Of a DNA stretch of 7,329 bases, positions 1 to 7,168 are shown one piece after another. Both the position numbers and the translations under genes were made by a program. Each line of letters starts with the position of its first letter. Positions within the stretch are counted from its first letter, which is position 1. Origin of the DNA: Acidimicrobiaceae bacterium (GTDB lineage Bacteria > Actinomycetota > Acidimicrobiia > Acidimicrobiales > Acidimicrobiaceae); NCBI GenBank assembly GCA_013044365.1, contig JABEUP010000132.1:1-7329 (forward strand), written 5' to 3'. The notes below the pieces were generated by a model. It ran no database searches and was not told where the DNA came from. It worked only from the letters and a program-made list of their open reading frames with translations.

Positions 1-702
1 CCATGGAAGATCCGCCATAAATGACCATGACCTGCGATGGATTTGACTTGGTCCAACAGCGTGGAGTGCACTCACGTGCATGGGAGATGGATATCCTTTG
101 TTCTTTTCGAACACATACCAAGGATAATTCTCTGATTCACGGGCCATCAACTCATCCCGCGCCACCTTAGCAATTATAGAGGCACTGGCAATGGCGAAAC
201 TCTGGCAATCACCTTTTACAAAGGTCTTTACTTGAAGATATCTGGAAAAGTTAACTTTTCCATCCAAAAGCAAAACTGAAGAATCTACAAAGTCCCGAAT
301 TGGAACCAGGGCTCTTTCTAGTCCCAACGTCAAGCCTTTGGACATTCCAATCGCGTCAAGTTCCGCTGGTTCGACAAAACCCAAGCCATATCCGCGGGCC
401 AGTTCCTTTATTGGCTGATCAAGTGTTAACCTAAGCTTTGGGGAAAGCAACTTGGAATCGTTTACCCGCAGGTACTTCGATCGCATCGCTTTAGAAGATT
501 CGTCGGTACCGATGTCAGCAGTTGGCTCAGAAATGAACTAGATGAGCAAGTCAAGATCATACAGCACGACACCAACACACAGCGGGCCAGCCCAGGAACC
601 ACGCCCAACTTCATCCACCCCAATAACGAAACGAGAGTTACCCAACACAATCTGACGTTCAATGTAGAGTTGCGCGGCTAGCGAAGGGAGTAAGTCTCTC
701 AT
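1..702 (-). pseudogene. rnhB: Ribonuclease HII, 3'-partial, interrupted by an in-frame TAG
   Basis: RNase HII cleaves the RNA strand of RNA-DNA hybrids and starts removal of single ribonucleotides misincorporated in DNA; it is cytoplasmic. Translating the minus strand from an ATG at 702-700 gives one frame to the window edge (234 codons including the stop). Family motifs appear in order: IGVDEVGRGSWAGPL (residues 27-41), NDSKLLSP (81-88), LDGK (146-149), ASIIAKVARDEL (about 174-185) and GYPSPMH (203-209), ending in IHRRSW near the edge. The expected catalytic residues D30, E31, D147 and D183 are all present. Codon 55 is TAG (540-538). Frame and conservation are the same on both sides, so this is a point nonsense change (or sequencing error or recoding), not a frameshift. 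Restarting at the ATG at 486-484 would lose D30 and E31 and should be inactive. The start has no good ribosome site; GTG at 711-709 is an alternative. The missing 3' end lies left of the window. Identity is very secure; functional state is not. Confidence 0.88.
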
Positions 703-741
703 ACCAATCACAGCATACGCCGGTAGAAACAGGTATTTGGG

Positions 742-765
742 AAAAAAGGTAAGGCAGAGTGCCTT
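742..765 (-). terminator. Possible intrinsic terminator after the cyclase gene
   Basis: On the minus strand AAGGCA-CTC-TGCCTT (765-751) forms a perfect 6-bp stem with a 3-base loop. After a 3-base gap comes a run of six T (747-742). The hairpin overlaps the cyclase stop codon (766-764), as compact terminators often do. The stem is short and half A/T, and the T-run is not directly adjacent, so it is weak. If real, rnhB would need its own promoter or depend on readthrough. Confidence 0.4.
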
Positions 766-1870
766 AATCGCTTGGGTTGACCACCCAAAGCTGAACCGAC
801 CCCAAATCCTTTAAATATCGTGGCCTTAGTGGGACTAGACGGTGTTTGCTCTTTCCAGAAAGAGCCTTCTGTATCCCATCCGATACGAGTATGGATCCTG
901 GATTGGCGATACTCACTATACGGGAGGCGAGATTTACCACCGGACCATAGAAGTCACCCTCTCTCGCAAGAACAGAGCCATAGGCAACTCCTCCTCTTAC
1001 TTCGGAAAGCAACTTATCCTTGGCATACTCCTGCTTGAGTTCCAATCCAATCTCTACCGCCTCCTCGGGACCCTCGGTCACATACATCACCTCGTCACCG
1101 ATCATCTTGACAACCCGACCGCCACGTCTGCTGACTGCATCGGCTGACAGCTCTTCAAAACGAGAGACTACAGCGCCCAACTCCTGGGTAGTCAGCTGTT
1201 GAGACAGAACTGTGAATCCCACCAGATCAATAAATCCGATGGCAAGGATGCGTTCCGATACATCGCGAACCCCATTGTCGAGTGCAACCATGGCACGCCT
1301 TCCGGCAGCATGGAAGTGGCGTATCCATGCATAAATCAGAAGTTCCGGCACCGCCGGAAGAACTGATGCCGAATATTGGGTGAATCTATCCGCCAAATCA
1401 ACTGTGGTGAAGTCTTTCGAGCCCAGGCCGACACCTTTTAAACTATTCGACGCAACAATTTCCGCCGCTGCAATTCGAGCCATCGACGACCCTATCACCC
1501 GTGACAGTTGGATCGCCACATCAAAATCGGTGGTGCTGGTCCGCATAAGACTCGATAGAGACGTAATCGCCTGCACGTCTATCGAGGAGAACGTCTTCTC
1601 CTCGTCTGCCACATCCGCAAAGCCTAGCGCGCGCCATAATCGACGTATCGATGCCTGATCGACTCCCGTTTCCTCAGACACATCTCTTATGGAAAGTCGT
1701 TTTCTCGGCGGTCCCAGCATCTGGTCAACCGCCAACAGGTGAAGTGCGTCATTCGCCAGCGCTGTGGTTATCTCCTCGTCAGATATGTCGCGCTCTCTCA
1801 ACATCTCGAGAAGCCGGATAGGCAAAGACGTAGGCAGCGCTTGATTGCCTTCCTCTTGATCCAAATCCAC
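764..1870 (-). CDS. Class III adenylate cyclase with N-terminal regulatory domain (Rv1264-like)
   Basis: The predicted product converts ATP to cyclic AMP and pyrophosphate. It is 368 residues with no membrane segment, so soluble. The C-terminal catalytic domain (about 205-366) has every canonical residue: metal-binding D215 in FIDLVGFT and D259 in KMIGDE, purine-specifying K255 and D306 (in GDFYG), and transition-state N313 and R317 in VNLASR. The K/D pair predicts ATP rather than GTP. The catalytic unit should act as a homodimer. Residues about 15-200 resemble the regulatory domain of Mycobacterium Rv1264, which in that enzyme is pH-responsive and autoinhibitory. They include a helix-turn-helix-like stretch (about 59-84, RLSIRDVSEETGV onward) and a helical linker. 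Numbering is from the GTG at 1870-1868; an in-frame TAG lies four codons upstream of the GTG. GGAGG directly abuts the GTG but sits 6 bases before a TTG at 1864-1862, so translation may start two codons later. The gene is divergent from cofC across a short gap. Confidence 0.93.
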   Translation of the reverse strand: MDLDQEEGNQALPTSLPIRLLEMLRERDISDEEITTALANDALHLLAVDQMLGPPRKRLSIRDVSEETGVDQASIRRLWRALGFADVADEEKTFSSIDVQAITSLSSLMRTSTTDFDVAIQLSRVIGSSMARIAAAEIVASNSLKGVGLGSKDFTTVDLADRFTQYSASVLPAVPELLIYAWIRHFHAAGRRAMVALDNGVRDVSERILAIGFIDLVGFTVLSQQLTTQELGAVVSRFEELSADAVSRRGGRVVKMIGDEVMYVTEGPEEAVEIGLELKQEYAKDKLLSEVRGGVAYGSVLAREGDFYGPVVNLASRIVSIANPGSILVSDGIQKALSGKSKHRLVPLRPRYLKDLGSVQLWVVNPSD

Positions 1871-1875
1871 CCTCC
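1871..1875 (-). promoter_or_regulatory. Shine-Dalgarno site that points to a TTG start for the cyclase
   Basis: The minus strand reads GGAGG immediately followed by GTG GAT TTG. Spacing to the GTG is zero, too close for normal initiation; spacing to the TTG is six bases, close to optimal. This favours TTG (1864-1862) as the true start and a 366-residue protein. Confidence 0.55.
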
Positions 1876-1927
1876 GCTAACCCTTGATCAAATGCTGACA
1901 CATTCTTTCATGCCTACACTTAAGATA

Positions 1928-2551
1928 ATGAGCATAAACCGAATTGATCTCCGACAATTATCAGGCCAGCACGTAATGTTGATTCCCATCAGGTCATTTT
2001 CCAATTCCAAGACCCGACTTGCAAAAGTACTCGATCCCAGCCATCGGAGCGACTTCATAATGGAATGTGCATCAAATGTACTGGCGGCCGCGGGAGAATT
2101 ACCAACTGTTATCATTACAGCCGACCCGTTGGTGAGAGCATTCGCAATCGCGAAAGGTGCTTTTGTACTAGAGGATCAGGGGATTGGTCTGAATCCTGCG
2201 GTACGGCAGGCCTTTGATCTCTTACGGGACCATGGAGTCTGCCATGTGACTGTCGCCCACGGAGACCTGCCGCTCGCACAAGATCTCACGACCGTCTTTA
2301 GACAAGACGAGTTCACGATAGTCCCCGATCGGCAACACGATGGGACTAACGTCATGTCACTGCCAACCAGAGATCAATTTGAATTTTCATACGGACCGAT
2401 GTCGTTTGAAAAACACCTGCATGCAGCTGAACAGATCAAACTCAAAATCACCGTTATTGAAGAGCATCAGCTCTCCTTCGATATAGACACCCCCGAGGAC
2501 TACGAAGAATTACTCAGAAACTCCCAGTCCGGTTTTCCAGGTTCCAATTGA
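1928..2551 (+). CDS. cofC: CofC: 2-phospho-L-lactate / phosphoenolpyruvate guanylyltransferase (coenzyme F420 biosynthesis)
   Basis: CofC (FbiD in mycobacteria) transfers GMP from GTP to phosphoenolpyruvate or 2-phospholactate, giving the donor that CofD/FbiA attaches to Fo in F420 synthesis. It is a cytosolic Rossmann-like nucleotidyltransferase. With the chosen start the protein is 207 residues, normal for the family. Visible motifs are LIPIRSFSNSKTRL (18-31; nucleotide-binding loop with K28 and R30), DQGIGLNPA (83-91), HGDLPL (111-116, metal-site D113), VPDRQHDGTN (132-141) and DIDTPEDY (185-192). The frame is open back to 1739, but that extension is antisense to the cyclase and unlike CofC. 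ATGs at 1892, 1910, 1928 and 1976 are all possible. 1928 gives a short leader before the first strand; 1976 would give a protein starting MLIPIRSF, as archaeal CofC proteins do. No start has a strong ribosome site. The rest of the F420 pathway is not in the window. Confidence 0.9.
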   Translation: MSINRIDLRQLSGQHVMLIPIRSFSNSKTRLAKVLDPSHRSDFIMECASNVLAAAGELPTVIITADPLVRAFAIAKGAFVLEDQGIGLNPAVRQAFDLLRDHGVCHVTVAHGDLPLAQDLTTVFRQDEFTIVPDRQHDGTNVMSLPTRDQFEFSYGPMSFEKHLHAAEQIKLKITVIEEHQLSFDIDTPEDYEELLRNSQSGFPGSN

Positions 2552-2636
2552 TCACTTAGACAAAAGAGTTCGGGATAGCATAAATAGGAAAGGTGCCTTT
2601 TCAAAGATTTACCAGGTCAATGCATAGGAGACACGA

Positions 2637-3395
2637 ATGTCAACTTATTTGATGAGCGATGGGGTATCTCCAAGCCAAAATCTCGAGGTTCCAAGTAGCG
2701 CGCTTGCAATCGGAGCTCATCCCGATGACATCGAATTCGGGTGTGGCGGAACGCTCGCTAAATGGGCTTCAAAAGGTTGCAACATCTACCATTTGGTTTG
2801 TACGGATGGCTCGAAGGGAACTTGGGACCCTAACGTTGATGGAATCGCTCTCGCAGCCAGACGCCAACAGGAACAGACTTTGGCGGCACGCGCATTGGGT
2901 GGAACCGCACCCGTTACGTTTTTGGCATGGAAAGATGGCGAACTCCAATCAGGCCTGGAACAACGCCCGCAAGTGGTTGAGGCGATAAGAAGACTAAAAC
3001 CGGAAATCGTGTTAGCACATGATCCGTGGAAAAGATACCGGCTGCATCCAGACCACAGACATGCCGGATTCCTAGCCACCGATGGTGTCGTCGCGGCAAG
3101 AGATCCATTGTTCTTTCCACATCTGGGACAGCCGCACCGTCCAGCGAAGATGCTCCTCTGGGAAGCAGATCAACCTGACCACCAAGAAGTAATCGAGGAG
3201 GAATTTTTTCAGATCAAGCTCCGGGCGCTAAAAGCGCATGCCAGCCAGTATGAATCCACAATGGGTGTCAACCAGTTAGATGACGAGTCTCAAATGGAAG
3301 CTTTTATTCAGCGGCTCCGTGCCAGACTGACTGAAAATTCTCTAACCAGTGATGGGCAGCTTGCAGAGGTGTTCAAACTGATTCCAAAAATCTAG
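2637..3395 (+). CDS. PIG-L/LmbE-family zinc-dependent deacetylase
   Basis: This 252-residue protein belongs to the PIG-L family, whose members remove N-acetyl groups from amino-sugar conjugates (for example MshB in mycothiol and BshB in bacillithiol synthesis). The zinc-site signature AHPDD is at 27-31, with H28 and D31 as ligands and D30 as the likely general base. The third ligand is in HPDHR (137-141, H140). Conserved DGSKGTWD (57-64), AHDPW (127-131) and the late H-A-S-Q (201-204) also fit. There is no signal peptide or membrane segment, so it should be cytosolic. AGGAG at 2626-2630 lies 6 bases before the ATG, which settles the start. It follows cofC by 85 bases on the same strand with no convincing terminator or promoter between, so cotranscription is plausible. 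It is shorter than typical MshB (around 300 residues), so the substrate cannot be assigned. The gene ends in TAG; reading on would add only 11 codons before another TAG. Confidence 0.9.
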   Translation: MSTYLMSDGVSPSQNLEVPSSALAIGAHPDDIEFGCGGTLAKWASKGCNIYHLVCTDGSKGTWDPNVDGIALAARRQQEQTLAARALGGTAPVTFLAWKDGELQSGLEQRPQVVEAIRRLKPEIVLAHDPWKRYRLHPDHRHAGFLATDGVVAARDPLFFPHLGQPHRPAKMLLWEADQPDHQEVIEEEFFQIKLRALKAHASQYESTMGVNQLDDESQMEAFIQRLRARLTENSLTSDGQLAEVFKLIPKI

Positions 3396-3427
3396 TTCTG
3401 GGTGAACCTGCAACAGTATCAGGACCG

Positions 3428-4978
3428 CTAGTTAATTTTGCGCTCCATTCCCTGCCAGTATGGTTCGCGCAGCTTGAACTTCTGCAATTTTCCAGTCGCA
3501 GTCCTAGCAAGAGCATCTCTAAACTCGATGGTAGTTGGGCATTTAAAGCCAGCTAACTTAGCTTTACAAAATATCCGCAACTCCTCTTCGGTCACTTGGG
3601 AATTCGGGCGCAGGACCACAAGCGCTTTGACAGTCTCCCCCCATTTCTCATCAGGAACTCCGATAACCGCCACCTCTGCCACCGCAGGGTGCTGGTAGAG
3701 TATGTCCTCGACTTCAACCGAAGACACATTTTCACCGCCTGATATAATCACGTCCTTCTTACGGTCAGAGATGACAATGTAAGAACCGTCCATATGGCCA
3801 CCATCACCAGTGTGGAACCATCCACCCGCTAATGCCTCGTTTGAAGCTTCCGGATTTTCCCAATATCCGGCAAAAATGTGGTTCCCTTTTGCAATGACTT
3901 CACCTTCGCCATCACAACAAACCTTCATACCAACTGCGGGGACCCCTGCCCAGCTGAGCCGTCTTGACTTCTCCACCCGGTCGATACCATCCCACTCCCG
4001 TACAGCCCGGTTGATTGTCAAAAGTGGCGAAGTTTCAGTCAGTCCATAGAGCTGAATAAATTCCCAGCCCAGCTCATCTTCGATACGCTCAATTGTCCTC
4101 GAGGGTGGCGGAGCACCCGCTGCAACCACTCTAACTAAGTCCCTTCCCGGCACCTCGCGGCCATCTTCAGCCCTCTTGGTGGCTGCATCAAGCACAGATG
4201 CCCAGACTGCCGGAGCGCCGCAAAGCAAATTCACGCCCTCGTTTTCGATTTTATAAAGGATATTTTCCCCGTCAATTTTTCTTTGAATGACATGGGTTCC
4301 ACCCATAGCAGTCACCGCATAGGGCATACCCCAACCGTTGCAATGGAACATGGGAAGGGTGTGTAAAAGTACATCTCTGTCGGTGACAGTGGTGTGCCAG
4401 CCAAAGATAACCGCATTAATCCATGCGTTGCGGTGAGTCATCTGAACACCCTTCGGCCTTGCAGTGGTTCCGGAGGTGTAATTGATCGAGCAAGTGAAAT
4501 CCTCGTCACCCTCCCAAATCTGCGGGCCAGGGGAAGAATCAGATAGCGGAGCAAACAATTCCTTATCGTTCGCGTTATCAAGGACAAACCGATGCTTGAC
4601 TTTAATGTGTTTTGTGATCTCGTCATATTCCGGATCCACCATAAGAACACTAGAACCTGAGTGTCCTACTATGTAGGTCAGCTCATCTTCGCTGAGGCGG
4701 TAATTTATGGGGACCAGTATCCGACCATATCCGCTGACTCCATAGTAGGAAACGAGAAATTTCCCGGAGTTCGGCGATATTAGAGCGACACGATCGCCTG
4801 GAGCTACCCCTAGGTCCTCTAACGTCTTCGCCATCCCCCTTGCCCGCCGGTTCAGCTCTGCATAAGTGATTCGGCCTAAATTTCCAGGTGCGCTTTCCTC
4901 ATCGACCAAAGCAAGCCTGTCTGGGAATACCAGTGCCGCTCGATCCAGAAAGTCTCCCACGTTCATTGCTACCTTCAT
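3428..4978 (-). CDS. Fatty-acyl-CoA synthetase (AMP-forming, ANL superfamily)
   Basis: The product should activate a fatty or other carboxylic acid with ATP to an acyl-adenylate and then transfer it to coenzyme A. At 516 residues it is full length for the medium/long-chain acyl-CoA synthetase group. The phosphate loop YTSGTTARPKG is at 167-177. YGLTET (311-316), TGD (390-392, adenosine ribose contact) and the hinge SDRKKD (404-409) follow. The small C-terminal domain carries GGENVSS (414-420) and the catalytic lysine K497 in TATGKLQK. All key residues are intact. There is no transmembrane segment. The ATG at 4978-4976 is preceded by AGGGGG with a 5-base spacer. The gene converges on the deacetylase with 32 bases between stop codons, where I see only a 4-bp inverted repeat and no terminator. 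Exact chain length is not readable from sequence; benzoate or other aryl acids are less likely alternatives. Confidence 0.92.
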   Translation of the reverse strand: MKVAMNVGDFLDRAALVFPDRLALVDEESAPGNLGRITYAELNRRARGMAKTLEDLGVAPGDRVALISPNSGKFLVSYYGVSGYGRILVPINYRLSEDELTYIVGHSGSSVLMVDPEYDEITKHIKVKHRFVLDNANDKELFAPLSDSSPGPQIWEGDEDFTCSINYTSGTTARPKGVQMTHRNAWINAVIFGWHTTVTDRDVLLHTLPMFHCNGWGMPYAVTAMGGTHVIQRKIDGENILYKIENEGVNLLCGAPAVWASVLDAATKRAEDGREVPGRDLVRVVAAGAPPPSRTIERIEDELGWEFIQLYGLTETSPLLTINRAVREWDGIDRVEKSRRLSWAGVPAVGMKVCCDGEGEVIAKGNHIFAGYWENPEASNEALAGGWFHTGDGGHMDGSYIVISDRKKDVIISGGENVSSVEVEDILYQHPAVAEVAVIGVPDEKWGETVKALVVLRPNSQVTEEELRIFCKAKLAGFKCPTTIEFRDALARTATGKLQKFKLREPYWQGMERKIN

Positions 4979-5089
4979 CAGGACCCCCTAGTAACCTAAA
5001 ACAAGTACTGGACCTCTTGTCGGATCATCAGTAGCTCTTTCAGATAACGTAGCACTACCGCCCCCGAACTCAACGGCATTTATGGCAAA

Positions 5090-5120
5090 TCTATACCGGC
5101 ACCTAAAACCACCAGGTCAA
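5090..5120 (-). promoter_or_regulatory. Weak candidate promoter for the acyl-CoA synthetase gene
   Basis: On the minus strand TTGACC (5120-5115) and TATAGA (5095-5090) resemble -35 and -10 boxes, separated by 19 bases, longer than ideal. They lie about 110 bases upstream of the synthetase start, in the 191-base gap after the relaxase gene. I see no clear terminator in that gap. Confidence 0.22.
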
Positions 5121-5169
5121 TTAATCGCCGGCTCAACCAGTTCTGAGTAAAACAATCACCTTTGGCCTG

Positions 5170-7089
5170 CTAAAACACACGCCACAATTCGTCGTTAACT
5201 AAAGTTGGCATAAGATCGGGTTCTGAACGCAATTCCTGGATGTCGCGAGACACGTAACGTTTTATACCACCATGCGAGAGTTGCCTCGCCCTGTGTGCAT
5301 AAATCTCTGCCGAGTCCGACCGCGGATCAAGAACTGCGAACTCGCCAAGAGCCAAGCTTAGTTGACCTTGTTTTGCAAATGCTCTCTTCGCATCGCTGTT
5401 GCTCATAATCAACAGCGGAGAGACCATAGTTTTCAGATTCACCTCTGATAACGGTACGACTTTGGCATTTGACTCAGAGTGGTACCTGAGAGCTTGATGA
5501 TCAATATCAATCTCACCCAGATGGTCTTCGCCAAGTGTCCGACCTTTTGGCAAATAGTGAATCCACACGCGCTCAGAATTGTAATATCCGCATGCAGCCA
5601 TCTTTCTACCGAGCTTAACTGTAAGTTCAGCTCTCGCCAGATCTCTATCGTGTTTGGTAGGAAAAATCAGATGGGACTGCAGAGCATCAGTTTCTAAATC
5701 ATCGTGGCTGTTGGCAAAAGACCTAATCATCGATTTCAGCATCGGTACATGGGATGCCAATGAATAGCCGGATCCTTCCGGAACTAGTGAGCTTGAATGG
5801 TCAAACATATCCAGAGCTTGAGTTACTCTGAGGCGGTGCAGGAAATCACAGCTCTCAAACGAGCTTGCGCCAAATGCGATAACCAGATTTTGATGCCTGT
5901 ATTTTGAGGCCAGCTGGACGACCTTATCTGCGTCTATTCTTCCAAAAAGCACTAGCTCAACTGGATCAGCAAGGGATTCAACGTTCGATAATTCCGGGGA
6001 ATGACCATTCTTCACCTCTTTACCATTTGCCAGGACTTCGACTATTCTTCCTAAGGAAAAAACTTCCATGCGTTGATAAATTTTCTCTTCAAAGCTAACC
6101 AGTTTCAACCAGCCTTGACCACGCTCTGGTAAATCCAGCCTGCGGATAAAACTCTCCTTGTCGATGACCAACCGGGAGTTGCTCTCAAGATTTTTCCTCC
6201 CTCTCAGATGGTGTCTTGTCTTGGGTACCAGTGCGGTGAGGGTGCTTAAAGAAACGCCCGCAACCTGGAGTTCGTCCACCCAGCGATTAATCAGTGACTG
6301 GGAATCCAAGGAAACTTTCTCCGATCGGGTTATCAACGCAGCAGCCCTGGAAGCACCCGGCGTTGTCGTCCCCCAATCATCGACAAGCTCCTTGACCTGC
6401 ACGGACCGCTTAGAAAAAAGACCCGATAAATTCTTTGGGAACCCTGGGATCTCAGTCGGACCGCTGCTACCCGCCGACAGATCTCTGTCAATCATCACTA
6501 TTCCAAGCCTAAAGTAAATTTCTCTGGCCAAAGAGTGTCTGAAAGCTACTGACCAATCACCCACTCGAGCATATAACTCGTCGGAATTCAGTGCCCTAAG
6601 AACGCCCGGTGCTGCTTCAATCCGGTTCGCTACTATGAGGTGGGTATGAAGATGGGGATCCAGCAACCGCGATGTGCGATGGATAAAGCCCACCGCCGAA
6701 AGCCTCCCGTTACTTTTCCAGTTCAATTTGGGCTCAATGAGCCCCACCATCTCTGCGACTGCCGTTCGATGCGCCGCCAACAGCTCGGTTGAGACTTCCA
6801 TTGGCAAAAGTGCCTGAAGAATCGAGACCTGTTTTGGAGCAACGAAACAAATATCGTATCCGACATTTCCAATCGGTCGCAAAAACCGTTGATCTCTGCG
6901 GAGTTGCTTAAGCTCTCCAAATACGCTTTCAAGCTGCTCATATCCCGGTGGCACGTCAGACCAGGTGCCGAAAAACTGTACCTCCCCCGGATCCAGTTGC
7001 TCCCTGCAATCTTCCCGACCGCTGGCTAGGTCAGTAAAATAATAGGAAAGGCGCTCAGCACCGACCGAGGTTACGAAAAGACCAGACAT
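5170..7089 (-). CDS. TrwC/MobF-type relaxase-domain protein lacking a recognisable helicase
   Basis: MobF relaxases nick one DNA strand at an origin of transfer through a tyrosine and usually carry a RecD-like helicase behind the nuclease. In this 639-residue protein, residues 1-200 match the nuclease domain. Tyrosines Y16/Y17 (LSYYFTDL) are near the N terminus, GYDICFVAPKQVS (78-89) carries D79, and GFIHRTSRLLDPHLHTH (134-150) carries H137, H148 and H150, so all metal ligands are present. The linker (about 212-283, EIPGF, then ASRAAALITR and INRWVDEL) also follows the family. Beyond residue 285 similarity fades: I find no Walker A (GxxGxGKT) or Walker B box, and the length is well below the roughly 950 or more residues of full TrwC proteins. 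The frame is uninterrupted, so this is not a recent frameshift. The ATG at 7089-7087 has a weak GGTGG 6 bases upstream. No mating-pair or coupling-protein gene is nearby. It could be a domesticated relaxase, a mobile-element remnant, or a chromosomal DNA-processing protein. Confidence 0.8.
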   Translation of the reverse strand: MSGLFVTSVGAERLSYYFTDLASGREDCREQLDPGEVQFFGTWSDVPPGYEQLESVFGELKQLRRDQRFLRPIGNVGYDICFVAPKQVSILQALLPMEVSTELLAAHRTAVAEMVGLIEPKLNWKSNGRLSAVGFIHRTSRLLDPHLHTHLIVANRIEAAPGVLRALNSDELYARVGDWSVAFRHSLAREIYFRLGIVMIDRDLSAGSSGPTEIPGFPKNLSGLFSKRSVQVKELVDDWGTTTPGASRAAALITRSEKVSLDSQSLINRWVDELQVAGVSLSTLTALVPKTRHHLRGRKNLESNSRLVIDKESFIRRLDLPERGQGWLKLVSFEEKIYQRMEVFSLGRIVEVLANGKEVKNGHSPELSNVESLADPVELVLFGRIDADKVVQLASKYRHQNLVIAFGASSFESCDFLHRLRVTQALDMFDHSSSLVPEGSGYSLASHVPMLKSMIRSFANSHDDLETDALQSHLIFPTKHDRDLARAELTVKLGRKMAACGYYNSERVWIHYLPKGRTLGEDHLGEIDIDHQALRYHSESNAKVVPLSEVNLKTMVSPLLIMSNSDAKRAFAKQGQLSLALGEFAVLDPRSDSAEIYAHRARQLSHGGIKRYVSRDIQELRSEPDLMPTLVNDELWRVF

Positions 7090-7135
7090 GGAAAACCACC
7101 AGACAACAACAGTGCACGCTAAGGGGTCTCATCCC

Positions 7136-7165
7136 ACTATTCCAAACTCATCTATGTCTAGTCAA
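7136..7165 (-). promoter_or_regulatory. Candidate promoter for the relaxase-domain gene
   Basis: On the minus strand TTGACT (7165-7160, five of six matches to the -35 consensus) is followed after 18 bases by AATAGT (7141-7136, four of six to the -10). It lies in the 79-base gap between the WYL-like stop codon and the relaxase start, giving a predicted leader of about 40 bases. Only sequence resemblance supports it. Confidence 0.35.
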
Positions 7166-7168
7166 AAT

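Noticed and set aside
462..662. A 66-codon minus-strand open frame crossing the rnhB TAG
   Set aside because: It lies in a different frame from RNase HII, has no family features and is a shadow. It would need two compensating frameshifts to bypass the stop, less likely than one base change.
820..1658. Plus-strand open frames at 820-1038, 842-1147 and 1380-1658
   Set aside because: All are opposite the well-supported cyclase gene and their translations show no domain-like features.
1739..1927. An N-terminal extension of cofC from the ATG at 1739
   Set aside because: It is antisense to the cyclase gene, is rich in basic residues with no CofC similarity, and would make the protein about 60 residues too long.
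2590..2612. Small inverted repeat AAAGG-TG-CCTTT before the deacetylase gene
   Set aside because: A two-base loop cannot form a normal hairpin and there is no T-run at the stem base, so it was not called as a terminator or operator.
3396..3427. A bidirectional terminator between the convergent deacetylase and synthetase genes
   Set aside because: The only inverted repeat is CCTG/CAGG, 4 bp, with no adjacent T-run, so too weak to call.
5105..7102. Direct 11-base repeat AAAACCACCAG at 5105-5115 and 7092-7102 flanking the relaxase gene
   Set aside because: Several 11-base matches are expected by chance in a window this long. The bases either side do not match and there are no terminal inverted repeats, so it is not good evidence of an insertion site.
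7104..7168. A possible oriT or nic site upstream of the relaxase gene
   Set aside because: I see only a short imperfect hairpin (GGGGT-CTC-ATCCC on the plus strand) and a GTGCAC palindrome; there is no recognisable nic consensus or long inverted repeat.
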